64,000 nt of DNA from Glaciecola sp964195425 (lineage in GTDB: Bacteria; Pseudomonadota; Gammaproteobacteria; Enterobacterales; Alteromonadaceae): NCBI GenBank assembly GCA_964195425.1, contig CAXMOM010000071.1:1-64000 (forward strand), in the 5' to 3' direction. A program made the position numbers and the translations under genes. Shown one piece after another: positions 25,212-36,700 of this stretch (positions within the stretch are counted from its first letter, which is position 1; every line of letters begins with the position of its first letter). Under the pieces are notes generated by a model. That model worked only from the letters and a program-made list of their open reading frames with translations, was not told where the DNA came from and did no database searches.

Positions 25212-26819
25212 TTAGAGGCGAGGGCCAGCCTCTTCTAAAGCTCTTCCTGCATCACTATCTGTAAATGTTTTAAAGTTCTTAATGAATTTTTTTGAAAGTT
25301 CGACAGCCTTTTGTTTCCAAATGTCTTCATTATCATATGTTTTTCTTGGGTCCAGTAGTGGACCGCTAATATTGGGTATTTCTGTGGGTATTACCAAGTT
25401 AAAGATTGGTAGTGTTTTTGTGGGTGCATTATCGATCGACCCATCTAATATTGCATCGATAATTGCTCGCGTATCTTTTATTGAAATTCTCTTTCCTGTG
25501 CCATTCCATCCTGTATTTACGAGGTAGGCCTTTGCATCTACCTTAACCATTTTGTTGGCTAGTTCTTCTGCGTATTTAACTGGATGGAGTGTTAGAAATG
25601 CTTTCCCAAAACATGCAGAAAAAGTCGGTTGTGGCTCTGTAATTCCGCGTTCAGTGCCCGCTAGCTTTGCCGTGAAACCAGACAGGAAGTGGTATTTTGT
25701 TTGTTCTGAATCTAGTATGGAAACAGGTGGTAGGACACCGAAGGCATCGGCCGTTAGAAAAATTACTTTTTTTGCATGGCCGGCTCTAGATATTGGTTTA
25801 ACAATATTTTTTATATGATAGATCGGATACGAGACCCTTGTATTTTCTGTAATCGAACGGTCAAAGAAATCAATTTTCCCACCGTCATCAACCGTTACAT
25901 TTTCAAGTAGGGCATCGCGTTTTATAGCGTTATAGATATCTGGCTCTGCCGCTGGGTCTAAATCGATAGTCTTTGCATAGCAACCACCTTCGAAATTAAA
26001 AATGCCATTTTCATCCCATCCGTGTTCATCATCACCTATCAGCTTTCGTTTCGGGTCGGTAGATAAGGTCGTTTTTCCGGTGCCAGAAAGCCCAAAAAAT
26101 AAGGCAACATCGCCATTCTCGCCAACGTTTGCGGAGCTATGCATAGATGCCATATTGTTAAGTGGCAAGTAGTAGTTCATCATTGCGAACATGCCTTTTT
26201 TCATTTCTCCACCGTACCAAGTGCCGCCAATAATTTGCATCTTCTCTGTCATATTGAACACGGTAAAAACCTCTGAATTCATGCCATGTTCCTGCCATTT
26301 TGGATTCGCTGTTTTTGACCCATTAAGCACGACAAAGTCGGGTTCACCGAATGCTGCTAGCTGCTGTGTTGTGGGTCGAATGAACATATTTTTCACAAAG
26401 TGTGCTTGCCAAGCAACTTCACAGATAAAACGTACTTTCATACGAGAATCTTCATTAGCACCGCAGTAGGTATCGACCACAAATAGACGTTGACCAGAAA
26501 GTCGCTTTGCAACGGTTTGTTTTAGGTCATTCCATACTTCAGTACTAATCGGTTTGTTATCATTTGAAGAGGCTTCTGAATTCCACCATAAGTTTTCTTT
26601 GCTAACGTCATCGTATACGATGTATTTATCTTTGGGTGAGCGCCCGGTAAAAACTCCTGTGTTAACAGCTACAGCGCCTAACTCTGTGGCAACGCCTTTC
26701 TCATAGCCTTCTAGATCCACTCGCGTTTCTTCCGTAAAAATTTGCTCATAAGAAGGGTTGTATATAATCTCTTGTACGCCATAAATTCCATATTTTGATA
26801 CGTCGATTTGTGTTTTCAT
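25212..26819 (-). CDS. pckA: Phosphoenolpyruvate carboxykinase (ATP)
   Basis: This protein has 535 residues from the ATG at 26819 (GGAG ribosome site); eight further upstream codons are rejected. PckA converts oxaloacetate and ATP to phosphoenolpyruvate, CO2 and ADP, the first step of gluconeogenesis. The ATP-type signature is present: FTGRSPKDK near residue 57, the kinase P-loop GLSGTGKTT (243-251), and IGDDEHGW with the metal-binding Asp residues. The length matches the family (about 540). It is divergent from the PfkB-family kinase gene, so the 332-bp spacer may be shared control DNA for gluconeogenic and glycolytic genes. Confidence 0.97.
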   Translation of the reverse strand: MKTQIDVSKYGIYGVQEIIYNPSYEQIFTEETRVDLEGYEKGVATELGAVAVNTGVFTGRSPKDKYIVYDDVSKENLWWNSEASSNDNKPISTEVWNDLKQTVAKRLSGQRLFVVDTYCGANEDSRMKVRFICEVAWQAHFVKNMFIRPTTQQLAAFGEPDFVVLNGSKTANPKWQEHGMNSEVFTVFNMTEKMQIIGGTWYGGEMKKGMFAMMNYYLPLNNMASMHSSANVGENGDVALFFGLSGTGKTTLSTDPKRKLIGDDEHGWDENGIFNFEGGCYAKTIDLDPAAEPDIYNAIKRDALLENVTVDDGGKIDFFDRSITENTRVSYPIYHIKNIVKPISRAGHAKKVIFLTADAFGVLPPVSILDSEQTKYHFLSGFTAKLAGTERGITEPQPTFSACFGKAFLTLHPVKYAEELANKMVKVDAKAYLVNTGWNGTGKRISIKDTRAIIDAILDGSIDNAPTKTLPIFNLVIPTEIPNISGPLLDPRKTYDNEDIWKQKAVELSKKFIKNFKTFTDSDAGRALEEAGPRL

Positions 26820-27151
26820 TGCAAAACTCCAAAAAGTTAACATTAAATATTCTCGTAATCCATTCGTAGTTCCCGCTAGCCTTTCGGTATCTTGAAGAAA
26901 TATTCACGGTCATATGATATTCAACATACGCATGTATTCGATTGACCAAGATCAAATTAAGTTTGCTTTTTGCACTTATAATCGCATGAGCAAGTCACCA
27001 AAATTTGATGTTTATCAAACTAAACATAATCGATCCTGACAAAATGTAAGCTTCATAATCGAATTCTAATATTCTGATATAAAGAAGGGTATATCTCTGC
27101 ATAGCTCACTCTTTATAAAATAGTGATGTTTTGATGACAGGTAAAAATTGA
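26820..27151. other. Divergent regulatory region pckA / PfkB kinase
   Basis: No gene is seen in 332 bp. It separates pckA (left) from the sugar kinase (right). TATAAT-like hexamers occur, but I could not assign a full promoter with confidence. Confidence 0.45.
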
Positions 27152-28090
27152 ATGAAAAAAATTGTGACCCTTACCTTAAGCCCTAGTTTAGACAATACAT
27201 CTGAAACCGAACGGGTGTATCCAAGGGGTAAACTTCGCTGTAAAACACCGAAATTGGAGGCGGGTGGAGGCGGTATAAATGTAGCGCGTGTAATAACTCG
27301 TTTGGGCGGTGAGGCTACTGCAGTGTACCCAAGCGGCGGTGCCACGGGTGAATATTTAACGAATCTTTTAAAGGCCGATAAAGTCATCGTCAAACCAGTT
27401 ACTTGCAATACATGGACGCGACAAAATCTCAATGTTACTACGACTTGTGATTCTCAGCAGTACCGCTTCGTTATGCCGGGTTCGCCAATATCGGCCGACG
27501 AACTAAAGAAAATTGAGAGATGTATTTTTGACCAAAATCCAGATTATCTCGTTATCAGCGGTAGCTTACCAGAGAACCTAGATAGTAAATTTGTGGTGAG
27601 CTTAGTCAATGAGGCTAAGAAAAAAAATATAGAGATTATTTTGGATTGCTCAGGGCAATCTTTAATAGATGCCTTGAACTGCGGGGGATTACTGTTAGCT
27701 AAACCAAACTCAAAAGAACTGGCAACCGTGCGAGGGGCGCATTACTTGCGTGCCGGAGATTTAGAGAGAGAGGCGCGACATTTAGTTGAATCTGGCAAAT
27801 GTAAAATCGCACTGATTTCTTTGGGTGCTCAAGGAGCTCTCCTTGTGACTAAGGATGTTTGTGAACAAATCATACCACCAAAGGTTGTAACTAATAGCAC
27901 CGTTGGAGCAGGGGACAGCCTAGTTGCTGCCATGGTTCTATCTTTGGCAAGAGCTTGTTCTATACGAGAGGCAGCGCGCATGGGAGTTGCTGCTGGAACG
28001 GCTGCAACTATGAATAGCGGCACTGAATTATGTTACCGCAGTGATGTTGATCATCTTTACGAATCAATACTATTACGATGTCCAATCTAA
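27152..28090 (+). CDS. PfkB-family sugar (phosphofructo)kinase
   Basis: This is a 312-residue protein. The N-terminal substrate part has the GGGGINVARVITRLGG motif (about 38-53). The C-terminal PfkB signature TVGAGDSLVAAMV holds the catalytic Asp in GAGD. The family adds phosphate to fructose-6-P, fructose-1-P or tagatose-6-P. The closest type by eye is 6-phosphofructokinase II or 1-phosphofructokinase; there is no PTS gene beside it to favour the latter. It is divergent from pckA. Confidence 0.88.
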   Translation: MKKIVTLTLSPSLDNTSETERVYPRGKLRCKTPKLEAGGGGINVARVITRLGGEATAVYPSGGATGEYLTNLLKADKVIVKPVTCNTWTRQNLNVTTTCDSQQYRFVMPGSPISADELKKIERCIFDQNPDYLVISGSLPENLDSKFVVSLVNEAKKKNIEIILDCSGQSLIDALNCGGLLLAKPNSKELATVRGAHYLRAGDLEREARHLVESGKCKIALISLGAQGALLVTKDVCEQIIPPKVVTNSTVGAGDSLVAAMVLSLARACSIREAARMGVAAGTAATMNSGTELCYRSDVDHLYESILLRCPI

Positions 28091-28287
28091 TCAAAATAGC
28101 GGGCGGTATTATTGGTTTTTATCGTCTTATCGTTAAAGGGGGATGGCCGTTTGGTGACGATATAAAAAAGATACGAGGAAAATTAAAACTAACTAAGTGG
28201 ATCATCACCTTATTTATTTTGGTGCATGGTGTTTTTACTTTAGTTCCAAAACAAAATAGTAAATTCGCGATCATCGGATTTTCCTGA
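28078..28287 (+). CDS. Possible small membrane protein
   Basis: This 69-residue open frame overlaps the kinase end by 13 bp. It has a hydrophobic start (LIKIAGGIIGFYRLIVKGG) and a second hydrophobic segment (WIITLFILVHGVFTLV). There is no clear ribosome site and no family. It may be a real small membrane protein or a chance frame; I lean slightly to chance. Confidence 0.3.
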   Translation: MSNLIKIAGGIIGFYRLIVKGGWPFGDDIKKIRGKLKLTKWIITLFILVHGVFTLVPKQNSKFAIIGFS

Positions 28288-28378
28288 CAAATTCTTTTAT
28301 AAAAAACAGTTGTTATATCTGACGAATAAAGCATTATTATATGTAAACATAATGTAAATAACTTTATTGGGATGATAT

Positions 28379-30049
28379 ATGCCGCTAGACAACACCGCCT
28401 CTGCAACGACTCAGGTCTTATCGCCATTAGCCATTCTCTATAAAAGAGAAACTGAAACACCCAACGTCCACTTTATGACACAGCCATTTGATGGTACTGA
28501 AAGAACATTCACCTGGGCGCAAACAATGGAACTGGCGCGCAAGCTTGCGGCACGAATAAATACTTATCGCTATCCGAAGGGAACACGTATTGGCATTTTG
28601 GGTAAAAACACCGCTGAATGGATAATTACCGATATTGCGATTATGTTGTCAGGCCATATATCGGTGCCTATTTTCTCTACTGCGGGTAAAGAAACCATTA
28701 AGTTTGTTTTGGAACATGCCGAATGTCCAATGCTATTTATTGGCAAATTAGATAACGACAAAGCGGTAAAAGAAGCGACTACAGACGCACTAGTCACCGT
28801 TGGTTTTCCTTATCCATCAATTGAGGCGAAAGTAAGTTGGGATGAATTTACCGATATTGAGCCCTTAGATAATAGCCCAATACCTGATTTAAATGATGTT
28901 ATGACCATTATTTATACATCAGGCAGTACTGGTCAGCCTAAAGGGGTTGTGCAGACATACCAAACAATATGCTGGGCAGCACAAAACTCGCTTAACGCGC
29001 TAGCCGTTTCCAGCGAAGACCGAGCAATGAGTTATTTGCCTCTTGCGCACATAACTGAGCGTGTTTTAGTAGAGCTAGCAACTTTCTATAGCGGCGGTAC
29101 CTTGTATTTTGTGGAGTCACTTGAGACATTCACTCGCGATGTGAAAGCTTGTCAGCCTACGTTATTTATTTCGGTCCCGCGATTGTGGACAAAATTCCAA
29201 ATGGGCGTGCTGGCAAAGATTCCTCAAAAGAAGCTAAACTTTCTACTCAGCCTTCCTATCATAGGCAAAAAGGTAGCTAAAAAAATACGTGATGGAATGG
29301 GCTTTGGTTCAACCAGACTGTGGGCATCGGGTTCGGCACCTCTAGCGCCAGCGACCATTGAATGGTTCCACAAAATTGGGATAGATATATCCGAAGGGTG
29401 GGGCATGACAGAGAACTGCGCATATGGCACAAGTAGCGTGCCCTTTAGAACTGACAAGATAGGCGCTATAGGCTCTGCTTACGATGGCGTATCCATTCGC
29501 ATTGCTGAAGATGGTGAAATACAAGTTAAGGCACCTTGTAATATGATTGGCTATTACAAAGACCAAGAGAAAACCGAAGAAGTCTTTACGAATGATCAAT
29601 ACTTGCGTACCGGCGATAAAGGTGTGATGGACGATGAAGGCTTTGTTTATATTACCGGAAGACTAAAAGATATTTTTAAAACAGAGAAGGGCAAGTACGT
29701 AGCACCAGCGCCTATTGAAGCGAAAATAATGGAAAACTCTATTGTTGAGCAAGTATGCGTTACAGGTACTAGCTTGCCTCAGCCTATTGCCTTACTGGTA
29801 CTTTCAGAGGCAGCAAGAAAACATTCTAAAGATTTAATTACTGAAACACTGCAAACAACTCTCACGTCGCTTAACGAGACGCTAGAGAGCCATCAGCGTC
29901 TCGACCGAATTGTTATATTCAAAGACGAGTGGTCAATTGAAAATGACTTGTTAACGCCCACACTTAAGGTAAAAAGACACATAATCGAAGAGAAGTTTAA
30001 GTTGGTTATTGTGGGACAATATACTGACAAAGTGGTTTGGGTGGACTAA
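28379..30049 (+). CDS. Long-chain acyl-CoA synthetase (AMP-forming ligase)
   Basis: This is a 556-residue protein. The AMP-binding motif TIIYTSGSTGQPKGV lies at about residues 178-192. The second motif is EGWGMTENC and the third is YLRTGDKGVMDDEGF with GRLKDIFKTEKGKYVAP. The closing region ends with the catalytic Lys motif LTPTLKVKR. It is closest to the long-chain FACS group: activates fatty acids to acyl-CoA in two steps at the membrane. A hairpin terminator follows. The genes for beta-oxidation lie 13 kb downstream. Confidence 0.9.
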   Translation: MPLDNTASATTQVLSPLAILYKRETETPNVHFMTQPFDGTERTFTWAQTMELARKLAARINTYRYPKGTRIGILGKNTAEWIITDIAIMLSGHISVPIFSTAGKETIKFVLEHAECPMLFIGKLDNDKAVKEATTDALVTVGFPYPSIEAKVSWDEFTDIEPLDNSPIPDLNDVMTIIYTSGSTGQPKGVVQTYQTICWAAQNSLNALAVSSEDRAMSYLPLAHITERVLVELATFYSGGTLYFVESLETFTRDVKACQPTLFISVPRLWTKFQMGVLAKIPQKKLNFLLSLPIIGKKVAKKIRDGMGFGSTRLWASGSAPLAPATIEWFHKIGIDISEGWGMTENCAYGTSSVPFRTDKIGAIGSAYDGVSIRIAEDGEIQVKAPCNMIGYYKDQEKTEEVFTNDQYLRTGDKGVMDDEGFVYITGRLKDIFKTEKGKYVAPAPIEAKIMENSIVEQVCVTGTSLPQPIALLVLSEAARKHSKDLITETLQTTLTSLNETLESHQRLDRIVIFKDEWSIENDLLTPTLKVKRHIIEEKFKLVIVGQYTDKVVWVD

Positions 30050-30085
30050 ACTGTAAGGGATTACCAACGCAATATATGGTTAGAA

Positions 30086-30115
30086 ACAAAAGGGCTTTAA
30101 GCCCTTTTGTTTTTG
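30086..30115 (+). terminator. Terminator after acyl-CoA synthetase
   Basis: A 10-bp stem (ACAAAAGGGC 30086-30095, GCCCTTTTGT 30101-30110) with loop TTTAA is followed by TTTT. It separates the ligase gene from recC. Confidence 0.88.
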
Positions 30116-30170
30116 ATGTTAAGATATTCCATAAGATTGTTTGCTTACCTGCCTTATCAGTGAGGGTTAT

Positions 30171-33100
30171 TTGCTTTATTTGTATCCATCAAATCGTCTA
30201 GAAGATTTAGCTATACTGCTAGCAGAAGTGGTAAAAACACGTCCAAGAAATATTCTCACGCCTACTAAAGTGTTGGTTCCTAACCCTGGCATGCAGCATT
30301 GGCTAAATATGCAGCTATGCGACCATTTAGGTATATCGATGAACATCGACTGCCCCATGCCAACACGGTATGTATGGGACCTATGCAGAGAAGTTCTTGG
30401 AAGTGAAAATATCCCACAGCAAAGCCCATATAAACGTGAAGTACTTGCGTGGAAGATATACGAACTATGTCAAACAGCTGAGTGTAAACAAGCTGACTTT
30501 TATCCTCTGTTAAGTCGCTATTGGGCGCAAGCAAGCACCAAGCTTGATCAGCAAAGAAGAATATTTAGCTTTGCTAGGCAACTGGCCGACTTATATGAAC
30601 AGTATCTAGTCTTTAGACCAGATTGGCTGCAACAGTGGGAAAGTAATCGCTCACAAGACTTTAGCTCTCCTCGCTATCAACTCTTTGAGCAGTGGCAGCA
30701 ATGGTTTTGGCTGCAACTAGTAGAGTGGATGCCCGCCCATCCGGTGAGTCTTCAGTTTGAAGCAATAGCTGCGCTGGCAGACCGTACAGCGGCATTGCCA
30801 AAAGATATTTATATTTTCTCAATTAATAGTATTTCGCCTATTTATCTCACATTTTTTGATGAAATCAGTAAACATACAAACGTACATCTGTTTCAATTAA
30901 ACCCTTGTGTCAATTACTGGGGGGATGCGCAATCTGACATTGCGATTGCTAAATTGCAGCGCAAACAGTCAGTGGCCTTATCACTAGATGAGAATGCAGT
31001 GCATCCATTGTTGCGCAATTTAGGGGCGCAAGGGCGTGATTTAAATAACTTGTTAGCCGACATGCAGCATCAAGAAATAGCGGCATTTGATGTAAGTGAA
31101 GATTCAATTCAAGTAAATAACAACAATACACCAAGCTTATTGCATCATCTGCAACAAGATATATTATCTGGGTCTACTGAAAAAAGAGTAAATGAACACG
31201 ATGGCAGTATTGCCGTGCATGCATGTCACAACGAAGTGCGTGAGCTTCAGGTCTTAAAAGATGTGTTACTCGACAAATTCGCTGCAATACCTGGCTTGCA
31301 GCCAAAAGATATTTTGGTGATGTGTCCCAGTATAGAAGCATATTCGCCTTACATTCGGTCTGTTTTTACCCAGTCGGCTCAGTCAGCACTTAATTTACCA
31401 ATAAGCATAAGCGACCGCCAGCCTATTGAGTCTCAAGCCTACATTGTTGCTTTTATGCAGTTGCTTTCACTGCCCACAACACGGTTTGATGCAAGCGGTA
31501 TTATCGACTTGATTTCGCTGCCAGCACTTGCAGATAGATACAAACTAACACCGCAAGATATAGATATTTGTGCAACGTGGATAAAGGATGCGGCTATCGA
31601 TTGGGGCAAAGATGCACAGCACCTTAGCCAACATATAGGCGACAATATAAGTGATGACATGCATACCTGGCATTGGGGTGTATCGAGATTACTGGTAGGT
31701 ATGATAAACGCGGCCGATGAAACCTTGGTTGATAGTTTGTCACCGGTTACATACATAGAAGGGCAGGCAACAGTTGTTCTTGGTAAGTTCTTGCAGGCTT
31801 TAGAATCCCTTGAACGCGTTACAGATCGCCTCAAAGTGAGCCAAAATGTTACGCAATGGACACAAACCCTAGTAAATTTAATGAATGAGCATTTACAGGC
31901 AAACGAAGGTGATGACTTCGCGCAAAAACTGTTATTAGACGCAATATATAGCCTTGAAAAAAATACGCTTGTGGCTGGTTTTAAGGGGCAAATTGAACTC
32001 CCCATTTTACATGAAGCACTAAGCAATACTCTGAGTATCCCTGAAGTAAGATCACAATTTTATTCAGGGAATATTACTTTTTGTTCAATGTTGCCCATGC
32101 GAAGTATTCCGTTTAAAGTGATTGCGATTTTGGGTTTGAATCAAAGTGATTTTCCGCGTCAAGATAATCCGATTGAAATTGATTTAATGCAGTCAAACAG
32201 CGCCAGAAGGGGCGACCGCTCGCGCCGCGGCGATGACCGTTATTTATTTTTAGAGTCTCTTGTATCAGCAAGACAGTATTTGCACTTAAGTTTCCAACAC
32301 CGACATATTAAAAACAATAGCGTTCGCGAGCCATCTTTAGTGGTCAAAATATTGGTCGATTATTGTCATCAACATTATTCACAAGAATCGCTGCCCATAA
32401 TTGAGCATGCTTTACATCCCTTCAGTCCTTACAGTTTTCTGCCAAAGCTTGGGTATAATGGCAGTTATGATGCCGGTTGGTTTACCTGCCTAGAAAGTGT
32501 GCAAAAATCACTTCTAGTCACCAATATGCCAGATACAAAAATGGATCTTGCAACGCCCGAAGCCATAGACCACCCAAAAAACCGACAGCAAACCACGATC
32601 AATACCCAACAAGTGACTAAATTTCTAAAAGGCACATTGCCATACTATGCTAAACAAGTGTTGAGTCTATATTTAGACAAACCAAGTGCTAGAGATTTCG
32701 CCCCCGTTTATAGTATTGATGGTTTGACGCAGTATGCTTTACGTTCTGAAGTGGCTAAATTTCTCAAGCAAGACAACAAATATTTACTTTCCAATATTGC
32801 TGCAGCAACCATCGATAGCCGCAAAAGCCAATCGGCTTTAGAAATATGGATGAGTCTTCGAAAGACGTGGTTACTGTCGGGCAAATTACCGTTTTTAGTG
32901 GGTGTGGAAGATGAGCTAAACACCGCTTTTTTAGATACCTTAGCCCTTGAACTTAGCCTACCCAATAACGAGCATCGACGACGCGCGAGGGGGAAGTTGG
33001 TCTTTGGCAATATCAGCCTTGAGTATGATTTTTATTATGATCTTGTTGCGGGTATTAATGTGCTTAGGCTTAATCCTAAAGCACCCTCGTTAAGCCACTT

Positions 33101-33764
33101 TATTGAGCCATGGATTCAATATTTAGTTCTACTTATACACATACAAACTGATGAAGAGTTTCAACAATTTCACGCTGACAGGCAACAAACTAACCAGGCT
33201 ATAAGGATTGATGAAAGCGCAAAGGTCGTTCTCCAAGAAAATCACAATGAAACTGATTCAGCGCAAGAATTTGGCGTTCATATACATTATGTAGAGCCGT
33301 CTTCTAAAAAAGGCGAAAGCAACAGCCAGCCAGCATCAAAGCAAGTGAATGTTTGTCAGTTATTGTTAGCCGCCAATGTTAATCCAGCCGACGTATTACG
33401 TAAAATCCTTTGTGTTTTTGAAGAGGGTTGCAAAACACCAATATTAATAGACTTGTCGTTGGCAGCAGAGGTCATGAAATTTTCTTCAGCAGACGAGGCT
33501 CTTGAGTCTGCAGCATTAATGGCAAAGTGGTCTACTTGTAATCAGCCTAGTGAAAATGGGCCAGATTTATTTCCAAGGACATATTTTGATTTTCTTTTGG
33601 GTGCAATACCGGCATTTGAAAAGGATAACATGCAAACTTATTTTGATTGTTTTGATGCAATAGAGCAGCTTGAGATCGCCGCCATTACTGTGGACCTAAG
33701 CGCCGTCAATTATCCAGTTTCGTTTAGAAGCGAGTATGTTGATGATAATGAGGACGGTATATGA
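30171..33764 (+). CDS. recC: Exodeoxyribonuclease V gamma subunit RecC
   Basis: This protein has 1197 residues from a TTG at 30171 with a GAGG ribosome site 5 nt upstream. The resulting start, MLYLYPSNRLEDLA, aligns with E. coli RecC (MLRVYHSNRLDVL). An earlier TTG at 30141 is rejected. RecC holds the RecBCD complex together, splits the DNA strands and recognises Chi. Family-typical segments include NPGMQHWLNMQL, NIDCPMPTRYVWD, FCSMLPMRSIPFKVIAILGLNQ and the RRGDRSRRGDDRYLFLE stretch. The stop overlaps the recB start (ATGA). Confidence 0.95.
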   Translation: MLYLYPSNRLEDLAILLAEVVKTRPRNILTPTKVLVPNPGMQHWLNMQLCDHLGISMNIDCPMPTRYVWDLCREVLGSENIPQQSPYKREVLAWKIYELCQTAECKQADFYPLLSRYWAQASTKLDQQRRIFSFARQLADLYEQYLVFRPDWLQQWESNRSQDFSSPRYQLFEQWQQWFWLQLVEWMPAHPVSLQFEAIAALADRTAALPKDIYIFSINSISPIYLTFFDEISKHTNVHLFQLNPCVNYWGDAQSDIAIAKLQRKQSVALSLDENAVHPLLRNLGAQGRDLNNLLADMQHQEIAAFDVSEDSIQVNNNNTPSLLHHLQQDILSGSTEKRVNEHDGSIAVHACHNEVRELQVLKDVLLDKFAAIPGLQPKDILVMCPSIEAYSPYIRSVFTQSAQSALNLPISISDRQPIESQAYIVAFMQLLSLPTTRFDASGIIDLISLPALADRYKLTPQDIDICATWIKDAAIDWGKDAQHLSQHIGDNISDDMHTWHWGVSRLLVGMINAADETLVDSLSPVTYIEGQATVVLGKFLQALESLERVTDRLKVSQNVTQWTQTLVNLMNEHLQANEGDDFAQKLLLDAIYSLEKNTLVAGFKGQIELPILHEALSNTLSIPEVRSQFYSGNITFCSMLPMRSIPFKVIAILGLNQSDFPRQDNPIEIDLMQSNSARRGDRSRRGDDRYLFLESLVSARQYLHLSFQHRHIKNNSVREPSLVVKILVDYCHQHYSQESLPIIEHALHPFSPYSFLPKLGYNGSYDAGWFTCLESVQKSLLVTNMPDTKMDLATPEAIDHPKNRQQTTINTQQVTKFLKGTLPYYAKQVLSLYLDKPSARDFAPVYSIDGLTQYALRSEVAKFLKQDNKYLLSNIAAATIDSRKSQSALEIWMSLRKTWLLSGKLPFLVGVEDELNTAFLDTLALELSLPNNEHRRRARGKLVFGNISLEYDFYYDLVAGINVLRLNPKAPSLSHFIEPWIQYLVLLIHIQTDEEFQQFHADRQQTNQAIRIDESAKVVLQENHNETDSAQEFGVHIHYVEPSSKKGESNSQPASKQVNVCQLLLAANVNPADVLRKILCVFEEGCKTPILIDLSLAAEVMKFSSADEALESAALMAKWSTCNQPSENGPDLFPRTYFDFLLGAIPAFEKDNMQTYFDCFDAIEQLEIAAITVDLSAVNYPVSFRSEYVDDNEDGI

Positions 33765-36700
33765 GCAGCTATGACATTCTAAATCCCCTTAGTATTCCTT
33801 TGACTGGTCGCCATATGATTGAGGCGAGTGCGGGTACTGGCAAAACCCACAACATAACTAGAATATACGTGCGCCTTTTGGTTGAAAAGAAACTTTCGGT
33901 ACAGCAAATTTTAGTGATGACCTTTACAGAAGCCGCAACAGAAGAAATAAAAGCGCGCATTGCTTCGTTTATTGACACATTGCTAAATGATTTTGAAACT
34001 AAGCCATGCGAATGTTCGCTTGCTCTACAAAAAGAAGTGGGTGCGCAAGAGACACTGCGTTTATTAAAGATTGCGCAGTTAGAAATTGATTTAGCGTCTA
34101 TTTATACCATCAACGGATTCTGCCAGCGTATTATTGGGCGTTTTGGCTTAAGTATGTCGTTGCCGCAAAATGCCGATTTAATTACCGATTTTTATAAGAT
34201 ACAGCTTGCTTACGTAAGCGATGCAATAAGAGCCTTACGCTCAACACCCAATAAATACTTACTTTTACAAAATGAAAAATTTCATGATCCCGCGGTGTTT
34301 ATGAAAAATTTTGGCAAAGTAATTGGTAAGCCTGAGCCACTTATTGTGCAAACGGCGTTGTCGCTGAAAACAAATAAGGTTGACCAATTTAATATTTGTT
34401 GGCAAAAGCACAAAATAGCGCGCGAGCAGTTGGCCAAAGATCTCAATACGCAGCGTACATTTTTTTATAATGGGACCAAATCAAGTACCGCTAAGAATAC
34501 CGACCCTCTAATTGACAGTGCGATACCGTGGTTACTGGCAGATGAGCTGATTAATAGCGCACAAAAGGTTGAATTTATTAATACCTGGTTGGGCATTCAG
34601 GGTGCAACAAAAGACGACATGAAAGAAGCGGATTTATTGCTAATGAACAATGGGTTTAAAAATCTATTTAGCGATGCGCGAATAAAAAACTATGTAAATG
34701 AAGGTATGCAAATAGACCATCCAAGTATAACAAATGCTAAGCAACTGCTTGGAGAAATTAAGCGGGTGGGTGTGTTGGCAGGAGAAAAAAATTCTTTAAA
34801 AGAGAGCATAAGTAAGGTGCCTTTTTATGAATTGATACACGCAATTGTGAGCAGGGTTAACCAAAAGATTTGGCAACATAAACAAGCTTTCAGCGTTATT
34901 GGCTTTGATGATCAAATTCAGGGTGTAGCCCAGGCCATGAGTGACGGTGGCGAAGCACTTATTGAAAGCTTACAACAGGAATACCCGGCAGCATTGGTTG
35001 ATGAATTTCAAGATACCGATAAACATCAATATGCCATTTTGGAATACCTTTATCCCCCGCAAGACAATCAGCGCTTATTAGTAATGATTGGCGACCCGAA
35101 GCAGGCTATCTATTCGTTTAGAGGCGGTGACATCCATACTTATATGCGCGCAAAAGATTTGGCTGACAAAGCATGGGGAATGGATATAAATTACAGGTCG
35201 AGTAAGTCGGTCATTAAAAGTTACAACCGTATTTTTCATGGAGCACCTTTACAAAACGACGCAATAAGCTTGTTCGATGGCAATATAAGCTACCCTATTA
35301 TAAGCGCACCTAAAAATGATCTACCGGGTAAGTTAAGCTTAATAGACAATGATCCTAAGCAGGGTGGTGCCGCTTTTTCTTTTGTTTGTGCAAATTCATC
35401 GCGATTGATTAATGCAAGCGCGAAAACTAAACAAAAGCACGATACCTCAAAGGATATACAAACAGATGAAATTGTTAACTGGTGCGCGAATGAGATAAAA
35501 CGCTTACTGAGTGACGTGCATATTGAGCAACAAGGTGAAAAACGCCTAATTAACAGCGAAGACATAGCTATATTGGTCAGAAGCCACAAACAAGTGCCTG
35601 TGGTAAAAAAAATACTCGGCGCACATGGTTTATCAAGCGTATTTTTAGGCGAACGCTCTGCCTTATTTGAATCGCCACAGGCGCTGCATGTATTGTGGCT
35701 GTTGCAAGGCGTTCATCAACCTACCCGAGATAATGTACGTAGAGCTATTTCCACGGGACTTGTGCTGTTTGATAGTAATAAGATCATAGAAGCGCCTGAC
35801 TTGCTGTTACTCGATAATCATCCTTATTGGGAACAAGCGTTTACGAGTTTAGCCAAATATACTTTGCTATGGCAGCAAAAAGGCGTGCATGCCTTGTTGC
35901 AGACAGTTATTCAGGAGTGTTCATTGCAAAGTGCTGATGCAGAAAGACAGCTCACTAACTATTTGCATATTGCAGAATTATTGGCTGAAGCCTCAGTAAC
36001 GGCAACGTCGCCTTTACAGTTAATTTACTGGTTACACCAACAAATTACCAACCCCGATCAAGCCGATGCAAATGAATTGCGCCTAGAAAGCGATCAAAAA
36101 TTAATAAAAATTGTTACTCAGCATAAATCTAAAGGGCTGGAATACCCAATCGTATTTTTGCCTTACGCGAATCATGTCAATACTAAAACGTCTAAGCATG
36201 TGGCCCAGTATTATGTTGATAATAACACTAGCATCGCCGAGTTAGGGGTAAGCAATGTTGCCAAAGAAGCGGTTGCTAAGGAGTCTTTAGCGGAAGATAT
36301 GCGTTTGTTATATGTATCTTTAACAAGGCCAATATTACGCTGCTACTTAGGCGTATTTAGTTCAGTTAGTTGCAACAGCAGTGCATTGATGAGAGCACTC
36401 GACACCTGCGTTGATAAAGACAATGAGGACGACGATACGGGTGCCACTATGCTCAATAATATCCAACATAATTTATCAGATATAAGCAATAATATATTCT
36501 TAACCATGGCCGATCAGTTATTACCGATACAAAATGATATTCCGGCTAAACTGTTGCCCACTATAAATTTACTGTCATTCAAACAGAATATCAATCGCCG
36601 TTGGCATGTTACTTCATTTAGTAAACTGTTGGGGAAAATGTCGAACGCTGGTGGCTATGAAAAACAGTCTAGGCTAGGCAAGGATAAGACTACGTTTGAG